Source: Platanthera guangdongensis (lineage: Eukaryota; Streptophyta; Magnoliopsida; Asparagales; Orchidaceae). From it: 64,000 bases of DNA. This document shows, one piece after another, positions 54,721 through 64,000 of the stretch. The stretch spans positions 50,916,261 to 50,980,260 of the forward strand of contig CM077150.1 of NCBI GenBank assembly GCA_039583875.1, given 5' to 3'. A program made the translations under genes and the position numbers. Numbering within the stretch: the first letter of the stretch is position 1; each line of letters opens with the position of its first letter. The notes below the pieces were generated by a model. That model did not search any database and had not been told where the DNA came from. It was given only the letters and a program-made list of their open reading frames with translations.

Positions 54721-56823
54721 TATAACACCCCCTATCCATCGCATAGCATATAGCAATAGGTCCGGCCGGGGCCCGACGCCATATACCACAGACAGACCGG
54801 GTGGTTACTCAATGGAATACCATCCAACTAATAACCAACGTCCTACACAGAGTCATTCTAGCGGAAGCAATTAAATAGTTACAAATTTAGAACCCAGCCA
54901 TAGGCATGAATGTTCACTACTCAAACCATCAGGAATGAACGTACAATACACAAGTACAAATGGCCTTAAGGCCTTACAATTGTTTACTCAAATAAAATGT
55001 GTCTTCCATACCACGGCACGCAGGCCGGTCACACATGAATAAAACAGGTAAACACTCAAAATTTGGCCTTCGAGGGCCGGCTCAGCAACTTGGGCTTTAG
55101 CCCGCTATTTACCGCTCGACTCCGCAGCACCTGCAAGCAACAATCCACCATAACGGTGGCAAACAAAAGCAACAGTCAGCTATTCTGACCAAATTATAAC
55201 GATCCCGCCCCCAAACTCGGGGCGCTGATGCTCCTTTTCCTGTACTTTGTTAGCATAATCAAACAGTATAGTGTAAACACTTCATTACAGACGTGGACAC
55301 GTATGGCCACACACTTCGTGCTCTCAGGGCACATTCTTGGTGAACCGGTCAATGTCACGTCAATTTAAGCCATAGACATCCCGGTCTCACCACCGCCACT
55401 TGGACAGCAAATCTTGCGAGCATTTTTGTCTTCCCGGCATGGGTCATGTAAATTTAAGCCATAGACTGTCGAAGACCCTCATCTATGCCAACGGCTCCCA
55501 CAAAACGACATAGAGCGTGTACGGTTCCTCCTGACCCGTTTCCCACATTGCAACGTCAATTTAAGCCATATGTGCGGGTCAAACCTCCCCGAGTCCTGTT
55601 TCCATCACACACTTCACATAACCCGGTTATGTTCAAGTTGGCTCCCAGGCCACCATGTTGGCAGAATCACGCATCAGCACAGTTTTCCGGGTACACCTTG
55701 GAGTTAATCCCCAAGGCTCCCTGTTGTAATCTACCGTGTAGAAAACCTGAAAAATAAACATCCGCACGGAGTCTTCTCCGACCATTTATGCAATGCAACA
55801 TCACCGATCCAGACCAACTTGTCTGGGTAGGCTTCACAAATCATGCATATGTCCGTTCTCGATTACGGACTCTACATGTACACAACGAGGACTATTCATG
55901 TCTACCCGAAGGAATGCCTCAAACTCACCGCAAACTCGCGAGAGCGGGCTTCCTATGCAAAGAAAAAGAGGAGTTCACATGTCCTAGAATGAGAATCATT
56001 ATCCTAGCATTTTTCCTTCGCGCCATGGAAATGTATGCGGATGAAACACACCACCATTTCCTTGCCTCCGTAGATCCGAAGTCGGCTCGCGATTTGGAGC
56101 TCCGAAGCTCCGCCGGTGACCGGATCTAGCCTCATTTCTTCTTCCTTGCTCTCCCCTCTCTATACTTTAGAAAGAGACTAAGTGAAAGAAATGAGGGATT
56201 TGAAACCCTATTCCCGAGTATATCCCAGCAGGAACAACCCCCAGCCGTCGGATCCCGAAATAAGGAAACGAACAACCACGATCCGGAGCTGAAATGAAAA
56301 ATCTGGGCCGAACATGGCCTGTGACACGCCCGTGTCCAGGGTCGTTTCCCCATTCGCCTTCGAAACCGACGCGTCCCGAGAAGGACACAGGTTCTCGACA
56401 TGCCTGTGTCCGGTATGACACGCCCATGTCAACCAGTACACGGCCATGTGGTTGGGCGTGTTCCTCCATCGACACAGCCCCAACACCAACCCGTGAAGGA
56501 CACGGGTCTTGGACACGCCCGTGTACCAAATGACACGCCCGTGTCTACCTGACACGGCCTGTATGCTGACCCCGTGTATCAACCACGCCACAACCCAGCT
56601 TCAACCCGAGAAGGACACGACCTGGGAGACGCCCGTGTCTCAGGCCGTGTTCGATGCTTGATGATCATCGACTCCAAAATTCGTCGACCTCTCCGCCAGA
56701 TCGTCAATCCTAGCATGACACGCCGCTGGGACACGCCCGTGTCCCAGGCCGTGTGCCCCCTGCCAAATTCCAAACTTGGCTCAAAATGCCTCTCGTCGCT
56801 CTTTTGAGTTTCGGGGCGTTACA
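54721..56823 (-). repeat. Tek3 5' LTR (2103 bp)
   Basis: Exactly the same length as 34178-36280. U3 (56300-56760) has clean GACACGCCCGTGTC words, for example with arms CTGGGACACG/CGTGTCCCAG at about 56725-56746, plus ACACGGCC and TCGTCGAC words. It is followed by TSD copy CGATA (56824-56828). Confidence 0.94.
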
Positions 56824-56828
56824 CGATA

Positions 56829-56992
56829 CGCCCTGTGACACGCCCGTGTCATAGGCCGTGTACTCCCCTTGCTTGCCGCTCGATGATTATCGAGCGCAGT
56901 TCATCGACCCGAGCATGACACGCCATGGGACACGCCCGTGTCCCAGGCCGTGTCACCCAACCTGAACCCAACTTGGGCTTTGGGGTATTACA
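56829..56992 (-). repeat. Tek2 5' LTR, second part
   Basis: Continues 34172 after the Tek3 TSD and matches 30395-30554 of the other Tek2 LTR (CGCCCTGTGA...GGGTATTACA). Here GACACGCCCGTGTC and CATGGGACACGCCCGTGTCCC are clean, whereas the other LTR has decayed forms. Confidence 0.92.
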
Positions 56993-56997
56993 TAGCG

Positions 56998-58704
56998 TAC
57001 TTCGGCATTTGGGAGATTGCTTCGTGGAGGGGTAGATTTATGTGGATTTGCTTAAATATTTCTAGAAAGTTGGAGTATTGTTCATCCTGACGTTGCTTGT
57101 TAAGTTCAGAAGGGGTATGGTGGAGTTGGATTATTTTAAAAAATGGGTGGTGGAGTGAGATCTTTTTCTTCAACAGAGAGAGGGGTGATAACTTCTTCTT
57201 CAGTAGAGGGCGAAATGAAAAAAAATTTCTCGACGGAGGGTTGATTTTATAGAATGGGGCGGAGCTTTGATTTTTAAAAATGGAGGTGAGCTTGCCTCGG
57301 GCTCTTCGCTAACCATACCAGAAACTTGCTTCCCACTCCGAAGAGTTATAGCTTTCACTTGCTCTCTCGGGTTGGGTTCGGTGTTGGCAGGAAGAGACCC
57401 GGCGGGTCGCTCAGAAATAATTTTTGAGAGTTGTCCTACTTGATTCTCTAAACTTTTAATGGTCCCGGTTAGGGTTCTTATAGTAGCGTCATTAACATTC
57501 ATATGAAAAGCGTTTCATAATTTTCCAAACTTGGAGGTTTTGGAAAATTTTGAGGAGGTGGTGGTGGTGCAGAAAAATCATTTTGTGGTGGCAGGCGCAT
57601 TGCGTTCGAGGGATTACACCATGAAAAGATCGGGTGGTTCCGTAAAGCGGGATTATAACTATTCGGAAAAGCAAAGCCCGAATCGTGAATACTAGCAGCA
57701 GAAAAATTATGAAAAGCGTTTCTCGACATATTATTAACATAATCCAATTGTTCGGGGGCAGGAGTTGCAGATTCCCATACCTGAGGGGCGAAGGCAGCAG
57801 TCATCTTCGTTATCTTTTTACTTAAAATATCCACCTGTAGAGCTAGCTGGGAGACATTGTCCACTTCAAATATACTTGCAGGTTTGTTTGGTCGGGACCT
57901 AGGCACATTCTACTGATATGTGTTCATGGTCATGTCCTCAAAAAGCTCAAGAGCTGCTTCCGGGGTTTTGTGGTTTAAGGTACCACCGGAAGCTGCGTCT
58001 ATCATTTGCTTTGTGCTTTGATTTAGCCCGTTATAAAACGTCTGCACTTGTAACCATATATGCAGCGCGTGATGGGGGCATCGTCTTAAGAGTTCTTTAA
58101 ATCTTTCCCAGTTTTCATACAAAGTTTCAGAATCTATTTGTACAAAGGCAGAAATATCGTTACTAAGTTTTGCAGTTTTAGCTGGCGGAAAATACTTCGT
58201 CAAAAATTTTTCAATTAGTTGATCCAAGGTGGTGATGCTGTTTTTTGGTAGAATGTTTAGCCATTGCTTAGCCTTGGTTCTTAGGGAGAAAGGGAAGAGT
58301 CTTAGCCTAATAACATCATTTGTAACACCATTGATTTTAAAGGTGTCATAAATCTCATGAAAGTTAGCTATATGCGCGTTCGGATCTTCATCTTGAAGTC
58401 CGTCATATTGCACATACTGCTGCACCATTTGAATTATGTTAGGCTTAAGTTCAAAATTATTATTATCTATAGCAGAGCGAACTATGCTTGATTCTGTACC
58501 CTCTAGATTCGGTCGTGCATAATAGGACATAGGCCTATGCACGGCTTCCTTTACATGAGGTTCTTCCATTCTTAGGGTAGAAAATGAGTCAGAATCCTCA
58601 ACTGGTATTTGGAGAGTATGACATTGAAATCGAGATCTTCTCCGAAGAGTATGCTCAATTTCGTGATACAAGTCCAAAGTAACAGACGGATTCCCACGAG
58701 TCAT
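56998..58704 (-). pseudogene. Ath1 gag, one in-frame stop and one frameshift
   Basis: The ATG at 58702-58704 opens MTRGNPSVTLDLYHEIEH. The Athila gag core follows (LKPNIIQMVQQYVQYDGLQDEDP, FPFSLRTKAKQWLNILP, LIEKFLTKYFPPAKTAKL, FYNGLNQSTKQMIDAASGG). A TAG at 57910-57912 interrupts; the same frame continues with NVSQLALQVDILSKKITK. Near 57500 a frameshift leads to TIKSLENQVGQLSKIISERPAGSLPANTE and NPREQVKAITLRSGKQV, then FLEIFKQIHINLPLHEAISQMPKYA at the Tek2 junction. The sequence resumes at 28500. Confidence 0.93.
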
Positions 58705-59035
58705 GCACTAAAAGAAGAGAAGATGAAGAGAGAGAAATAAATAAACTAGACAAGAGTTACTAAATTTTTTTGAAATAGATTTTTTTTTATGTTTTAGCTC
58801 CCGAACTTCCCAAGGGATACCCGATGAAAGGTTCGCAAGGTACTAGACAAGATAGTGGCATTTAAAGCCACATTGCCCTTTTTGAGAGAGTTAAGTGGTG
58901 TAGAAAAATTGTGATGTGGGTTTCTATTAAAAGCGGTAATATTTTTTTGAATTTTTAATTTTTGAGAAAGAGGATGAGAAAGAGAAGTGATAAAAGTAAT
59001 AGGTTCGTGCTTTCAAATTATCAACAAAAGTTGCT

Positions 59036-59052
59036 CCCCGGCAACGGCGGCA
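59036..59052 (-). other. Ath1 primer binding site (tRNA-Asp)
   Basis: On the minus strand TGCCGCCGTTGCCGGGG, one base from TGGCGCCGTTGCCGGGG, the complement of the plant tRNA-Asp 3' end; six bases separate it from the LTR. This PBS type is typical of Athila elements. Confidence 0.9.
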
Positions 59053-59058
59053 AAAACT

Positions 59059-61281
59059 TGATGTGAAAAATTTTCTCAAAGAGAATAAAGCCGAACTAGC
59101 AATCCAACGAGGCTAGTATACCTATCGAATTGTAGCCAGGGGACACAAGTGTCACATAAAAATCCGAGAACTGTTGAGTAATCTTACTCACACAAAAACT
59201 ATTATCTTATAGAGAGATTGTTTTAGGTTTTAAGAGAAAGCTAAATGCGATTAAGAAAAGAAATATTGCGCTAAAAAGAGAACTACTTGCATTCAAATAG
59301 AGAGCTACTAAAATCGATTACAACGATGGGTTGAACAATGATAAAGAAAATCACTCGATCGAGAATCACCTCGGCTAAAGTTGATCAAAAACATGCGATA
59401 ATAAACTCTAACTTAATAAGGCAAAGGACCTTGACCGTGGAGGTTCCAAAAGCATGAACACACTTCTCTCGAAGTCGTGACCACCTGAATTTAGGAAGGT
59501 CCGACCGAACTCTCGTCCAAATCGGAGGCCTAAAGCTCGCTTTACGTTGTGAACCCCACTATTGTATTTCACTCCAATCCAGTAGATTTAACGTCTGCCT
59601 CTCTCGAGGGGTGCGTGCAACTCTCTTTACTCTTGAGCGTTCACTCCAAACTACGAGCCTCTCGGCTAACTAAGAGTGGAAACAAAGATGGAAAATATAC
59701 ATCGATAATATATATCTCCAAACATGATTAATCAAGAGTAAATGAAAGGTCTAAGACTTAGAAAGAAAGAGCAAAATAGAGCTTCATAACTTAATCAACT
59801 CGAAGATCGGATCATCAATATCAAGTACAAGGAGGATTAGTTACTCATGGTGAAGTGGAGGGAGAGAGATGAGTAGAAGTGCATGGAAACAAAAATATAG
59901 ACAAGAAAAATTAAACAGATCTTATATTAAATCAAACAGAGAGCTACATTTGAAATATAAAAAGTTATAATTGCAAGAAATGAAAAACTAAGCAGCACTA
60001 AAACTAAAACTGAAATTAAACTACTCTATTACAAAAAACTGAAATCAAAATAAACAGAGAAGTTAAAATAAAAAACAAGAGAGAGGGAGAACAATAAGGG
60101 AGAAACGAAAATGGCAGCACATCCCCTCTTCCAAAGTTTCTGTCTGTTTTTCTCAAGGGCCGGGGCACTATTTATAGAGCTTTCTTGGGTTGGTCACGCC
60201 CCCATGTCACGCCCTGGGAGGGCGTGTCAGATGGGCGTGACTGGTACGGGGTCAGGCCGTTGTACGAGTTCTCGCGGGAAATGATGATTGAAATGGTACA
60301 GGTTGACGTGCATTTATGGCGGCAGCAGACTTTTGTGAAAAAGGCTGGACACGTCCTCCGCAGCAGGTAAGCTCGACGAACTGGAGGAGGGAGCTTGACG
60401 AAATCAGTGGAGAAGGAGGGAGAGCTCGACGAAATTGAAGAAAAGAGATGGCTGAGGGGAGCTCGACGATCGTCGAACGCAGAAGGCGAGGTCGACGAAC
60501 TGGGAGAAGTTCGTCCAACGCAGAAAGAAGGCGTAGTTCGACGAAATGACTGAGAGAAACGTCGAACTGAGAAGAGAAGGAGGAGCTCGACGAAATCAGA
60601 GGAGTTCGTCGAACGCAGAAAGTGAGTTTGACGAAATGGCTGAAGACGAGTTCGACGGATGGAGAGAAGAGAAGGTGGACGAGAGATCGACGAAATGAGC
60701 TCGACGAACTGGTTGAAGGCTGAGTTCGATGAGATGGCTGAAGGCTAAGGTCGATGATCTGGCTGAAGGCTGAGGTCGACGAATTGTGATGAGATCGACG
60801 AAATCTGGGCTGAATGCTGAGCTCGACGATCAGGCTGAGCTCGACAAAATGAGCTCGACGAATTGTGCTAAGATCAACGAAATCTGTGATGAAGGCTGAG
60901 CTCGACGATTTGGTTGAGCTCGACGAACTTATCTCGACAAAATGTGCTGAGATCGATGAAATCTGGGTCGAAGGCTGAGCTCGACGATCTAGCTGAGCTC
61001 GACGAACTTAGCTCGACAAAATGAACTCGACGAAATGAGCTCGACGAAATGGCTTCTGGCAGCACTCTTCCTCGGGATCAGGCTACACGCCCGGTGACAC
61101 GCACAGGGAGGGCGTGTCGGGTCATTTTGGCCGAAAATTGAGAAAATCTGCAAAAGGAAGAGATAACATTAGTGGTATTAAAATATATACAAAATGTGGT
61201 CAAAATAAAGCTTTACAAACATGATTTCTATATTAAAACTAATAATTACCCCAGTAGTTTAAACTACAAAATGTATTATCA
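59059..61281 (-). repeat. Ath1 5' LTR (2223 bp)
   Basis: Plus-strand start TGATGTGAAAAATTTTC, end ATGTATTATCA, then TSD ACAAG (61282-61286). It carries the TCGACGAA array at 60371-61052 and inverted TCACGCCC/GGGCGTGTC words near 60195-60240. Minus-strand TATA box near 60171-60180. Confidence 0.95.
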
Positions 61282-61286
61282 ACAAG

Positions 61287-61628
61287 CGACTAGCAAAGAA
61301 GCCGCGCAAATAAGAAGAAAAAGAAGAGCAAGAGTCTGCCCGGTCAAGGTGACAACACACCAGCGGCAAGGAAAAAGTCGCGACCAAAAGGCAAAACCCG
61401 CAATAGAGAATAAAAACCGCATGAACACAACAAGTCACAAAAAAAGCACGGTTAGCAAGGAAAGCCGGGCGAACAAAAAAACACAGAAGGAAGCAAGTCG
61501 CAAGCACAACGAGAAGGAAGGGAGGGAAGGGAAAGAAATCAGACAAATCAGAAGAAACCGGACGAAGCCATTAGAAGAGGCCGCACGGTTAAACAAACAA
61601 ACCGCGATCGTTTTGAAGCAGAGGATAA
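61287..61628 (-). repeat. Cop2 leader tandem repeats (PBS-side half)
   Basis: Continues 21144 after the Ath1 TSD. It contains the unit word ACACACCAGCGGCAAGGAA at about 61354 and CACGGTTAGCAAGGAA near 61448. No gag-like frame: the longest open frame reads only Lys/Arg-rich repeat on the plus strand. Confidence 0.75.
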
Positions 61629-61644
61629 CCTGTCTCTGATACCA
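61629..61644 (-). other. Cop2 primer binding site (tRNA-iMet)
   Basis: On the minus strand TGGTATCAGAGACAGG, directly next to the 5' LTR edge at 61645. Confidence 0.88.
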
Positions 61645-62266
61645 TGTGGAAAATGAACAAAGAGCTAAATAACCGCAAACTTTATTGTGCCAAAAAAGTA
61701 ATCATTACATAGGTATGCCCTCTTATTTATAAAATCGGGGGAGATAAGAGAATACAACAACTGATGTGGCACTAAAAACAAATCGGACGGCCTACGCGGT
61801 TTGACACGGTTTGACACGGTCAAACTACCCACTATACAACAACTAATAAAACAATAAGCGGCAACTAGGAAAGTCACCTAACTGCTCCAGGGAAGACCGC
61901 TGACACATGCCGCCAGACCACGACTGCGGGTTACCACCAGACCACAGTTGCGGCTACCCTCCAGATCGCAGCTGCTTCAAGCTATCGAACTGCAACCGTG
62001 GGTTGCCACTAGACTGCAGTTGTGGTTAACCACCTGTCCACTGCTGCGGCTTCAACCAGACCACTGTGGCTTCAACCAGACCGTTGCGGCTATTATCTGC
62101 CAGATTGTTGCGGCTTTATACAGACCGCTGTGGCTAACCTCCAGACCGCCATTGTTGCTGTCCACCTGACCACAGGCCGAGGTTTATGACCAGACCGCTA
62201 GGTTGCTGGAACAATCAGATCGTTGCAGTTAGACTCCAGTCCGCTCGGTCTCTTCAATCTGCAACA
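61645..62266 (-). repeat. Cop2 5' LTR (622 bp)
   Basis: Plus-strand TGTGGAAAATGAAC to CTGCAACA, then TSD GTTTA (62267-62271). Minus-strand TATA near 61722-61732. It has the same ACCGC/GCGG array as the 3' LTR (61895-62180). Its GACACGGTTTGACACGGT is a short local duplication not in the other LTR. Confidence 0.93.
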
Positions 62267-62271
62267 GTTTA

Positions 62272-64000
62272 CAATGGCGGGTGAGGGTCGAAAGTACCTA
62301 TTCGCTACGCATGCCACTAGCAATTGCAAGTGTGACAACTCAACCTGGCGATGGGATGGAAGATGAAGTGCGGGCGCTCTACAAATTACAAACACCACAA
62401 TAAAATTCACAAACATGAATTTATAGAAATAACAAATTAGGGTTTTGTGAGCATCATCCATTCAACAAGTGTGAAATAGAAACACTACAACTGGGAGGAA
62501 TGCGAGAATTACAAGCAAAGAATGGAAACTCATCGAAGATTCTCGGCCAGAATAAAACGGTCATCAATCCTTGTCCACACTCAGTCCACGACTGCCGTCT
62601 GGGGTAGAGAAGGGCTATCACTTCCTTCCAATTGAACCATCTTCTCCGCCAATTGCCTCTGTTAACGTACCTAGCAAGAGAACTCCATGGTTATGATGAA
62701 AGATACCTCGAAATGAAGCTTTGGGTTGGGCGATGATGGTGGAGACCGAAGAGGAAGCCCTGGCTTTAGATTGGCAGGAAGAAATAGGTCAGAGCTCTTC
62801 TTGATGGTGGGTGGCGATGGAGGGGGAAAGCGGGCGATTCCGAGCCTTACGACTCGAAAACTTGTGTGAACCACAATTAGTGCAATTCCTACAACTTATA
62901 TAATAGAAAGTCAGAAATTAAAGCACCCACGGTCAAACTCACGACCGTGCATGAATTGTGCATTATTGACAACACGGGATGACGCATCATGAAAGAAGAA
63001 GCAAACCGTGTGATTTTGCTCATGCAAAATATGAACGATAACATATGCGGCATTGCACACCCCAACGGACCTAGAAAGTGCACTTGGAGAATGAACAGGG
63101 ATCAAACAAAATATGAACGATAACAGATCAAAAGTGTAGCGCACATTCGTGTAAACTAGCCCGGATGAGTCTTAAAACACCTATATAAATCGGACTCATC
63201 AATCATACAAAATGAAACAAAATCCGAGCCCAAAAAGGAGAGGAAAGAAACCCTGGGCGTCCCTCTCGAAAATCCTGGCGAAGACGAAGAAGATGAGAAA
63301 CAAGGGCTGTCATAGGAAGAATCTGCTAGCCTGAAGAAGGGGGTATACTGGATGTTGCGGCTTAGGGGTGGAGAGGTTTCTACTACCGGCCAGAGGAGGA
63401 GAATCTGCCGACTAGAGGAGGACTTACTGCCAACGTCATGAGGAAGAGGAGCCAACCTAAGAAGAAATTGATGGGGTTAAGAGACGGGACGTGCAGCACA
63501 CATGAAAATAAAAAAGACGGCGCAAAAGCGGAGATGGAATCTTCCGGGAGACTAGAGCAGGAGATGAAAACCGGGATGAAATTTATTAATTAGGAGAGTG
63601 GGCCGCTTGGGTTATGAAGGAAAAAATAGGAATCCCTAATATCCGTTTACAAAATTGTCACTTCATTTTAATTAAATCAAATTATACTCTTTTGTTTTAA
63701 ATCTTATTTTGGAGTTGTTATCGTTGAAATGGGATCTTTGTCTTAAGAAGAGTTCAAATCTAGGGGGGTAATATGCACCTACTACTATTGTGCCTGAATT
63801 CTCAACTGGTGGCTAATAAATATGGAACAAACCCTGAGCTGCAACGAGGAGGTCCCTCCATACACTCAAAAGATCACAGAGAGCTTCCCCTTCCAAACCA
63901 AATGCTGAGTCGGGAACCTTGGAGGGCACTTGAGAGCACTCAACCTATCCACCCAAAAACTACGGTGAACAGCGAGCTGGAGCTATCAACCAGTCCACCC
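62272..64000. other. Right flank: probable rest of Ath0 LTR, then unclassified non-coding DNA
   Basis: By position, the first part must continue the Ath0 LTR broken by Cop2 at 7844, but no second copy exists here to set its end. A 19-bp direct repeat CAAAATATGAACGATAACA occurs at about 63026 and 63107. Two TATA-like boxes are present: CTATTATATAAG on the minus strand near 62894-62905 and CCTATATAAATCGG on the plus strand at about 63180-63193. Open frames of 60-99 codons on the minus strand have no recognisable domains. From about 63600 the composition becomes more AT-rich. I cannot support a gene. Confidence 0.45.

Larger units (their letters stand above)
34178..56823 (-). mobile_element. Tek3: Tekay-like chromovirus, minus strand, split by Cop3
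   Basis: Two 2103-bp LTRs (34178-36280 and 54721-56823), a perfect TSD CGATA (34173-34177; 56824-56828), tRNA-iMet PBS (54701-54717), gag (54496-53517 continued at 39961-39785), pol (39758-36300) and PPT (36281-36297). It is a close relative of Tek1 in opposite orientation. Both LTRs end GTGTTATA on the minus strand instead of GTTACA, so the element has TG...TA termini. LTR divergence is about 18 of 215 bases at one end. It inserted in the Tek2 5' LTR. Confidence 0.95.
28501..56992 (-). mobile_element. Tek2: gag-only Tekay-like element, minus strand, split by Tek3
   Basis: Plus-strand ends are TGTAACGCCACC (28501) and GGGTATTACA (56992), flanked by TAGCA (28496-28500) and TAGCG (56993-56997), a TSD with one mismatch. 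LTRs are 28501-30554 and 32266-34177 plus 56829-56992, with PBS at 32248-32262 and gag at 32101-30960. Only about 400 bp separate gag from the 3' LTR, so all of pol is missing. It sits in the gag-pol region of Ath1, whose reading (MPKYA...NLLTNKKKL) resumes across it. LTRs differ by about 16 of 165 bases at the start. Confidence 0.92.
21150..61281 (-). mobile_element. Ath1: Athila-like Ty3/gypsy element, minus strand, split by Tek2
   Basis: LTRs 21150-23337 and 59059-61281 have ends TGATGTG and ATTATCA on the plus strand and are flanked by the perfect TSD ACAAG (21145-21149; 61282-61286). On the minus strand the order is 5' LTR, PBS (59036-59052), gag (58704-56998), pol (28500-25460), a 2-kb AT-rich non-coding part and a PPT (23338-23346). 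Tek2 interrupts gag-pol at 28500/56993. LTR divergence is about 9% in the first 350 bp. It inserted into the leader of Cop2. Confidence 0.95.
7845..62266 (-). mobile_element. Cop2: Ty1/copia element, minus strand, split by two nested insertions
   Basis: The two LTRs (7845-8470 and 61645-62266) face the same way and are flanked by the TSD GTTTA at 7840-7844 and 62267-62271. The PBS (61629-61644), leader, protease, integrase, RT and RNase H follow in order on the minus strand once Tek1 (9733-19202) and Ath1 (21150-61281) are set aside. No gag can be recognised between PBS and protease. LTR divergence is the highest in the nest, about 21 differences in the first 160 bp. Its own DNA is only a few kilobases of the 54-kb span. 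Confidence 0.93.

Noticed and set aside
63156..63455. 99-codon minus-strand frame as a host gene
   Set aside because: Ser-rich, no domain, no clear promoter or intron context; within a stretch that is probably repeat-derived.

Overview
This window is plant (angiosperm-type) nuclear DNA made almost entirely of LTR retrotransposons. The evidence is Ty1/copia, Athila-like Ty3/gypsy and chromodomain-bearing (Tekay/Del-like) Ty3/gypsy elements, primer binding sites matching tRNA-iMet and tRNA-Asp, and a 5S rRNA-derived repeat of the kind carried by Cassandra elements. I found no convincing host gene, no functional rRNA or tRNA gene and no CRISPR array. The species cannot be named from what is here. 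Names used below: Cop1-4 (copia), Ath0-1 (Athila-like), Tek1-3 (Tekay-like).

Left flank (1-7844). Cop1 (+, 1-3629) enters from outside the window and ends in a 409-bp LTR. It abuts a perfect 78+78 bp inverted repeat of 5S-derived sequence (3630-3785). Non-coding DNA with a 158-bp tandem repeat follows (to about 5270), then a copia LTR fragment on the minus strand (5271-6041). Next come the protease, gag and start of the 5' LTR of a decayed minus-strand Athila-like element, Ath0 (6042-7844).

Central nest (7845-62266). Cop2 (minus, TSD GTTTA) sits in the Ath0 LTR. It contains two independent insertions. Tek1 (+, 9733-19202) has lost its 3' end. Ath1 (minus, 21150-61281, TSD ACAAG) contains Tek2 (minus, 28501-56992, TSD TAGCA/TAGCG), which contains Tek3 (minus, 34178-56823, TSD CGATA), which contains Cop3 (+, 39962-53516, TSD AAAGT), which contains Cop4 (+, 43527-50984, TSD GCTTC). 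Counting Ath0 this is a seven-layer stack. Every boundary from Cop2 inward except the right end of Tek1 is fixed by LTR termini plus a target-site duplication. LTR-pair divergence falls with depth, from about 13% (Cop2, first 160 bp) to a handful of differences in 1617 bp (Cop4).

Right flank (62267-64000). The first part should be the rest of the Ath0 LTR. The remainder is unclassified, with no gene I can support.

Coding capacity. Cop4 is the only apparently intact element, with one uninterrupted gag-pol frame, two near-identical LTRs, PBS and PPT. Tek1 keeps every domain through the chromodomain but has two in-frame stops in pol. The others are decayed or internally deleted. Tek2 is gag-only. 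Cop3 lacks protease, RT and RNase H and has lost two of the three integrase catalytic residues, yet has clean LTRs and a TSD, so it was probably mobilised in trans by Cop4-like relatives. The LTRs of unrelated lineages share short motif arrays (GACACGGGCGTGTC palindromes, TCGACGAA, CCGCGCGGCCTGTGCGG). This is the least expected pattern in the window.
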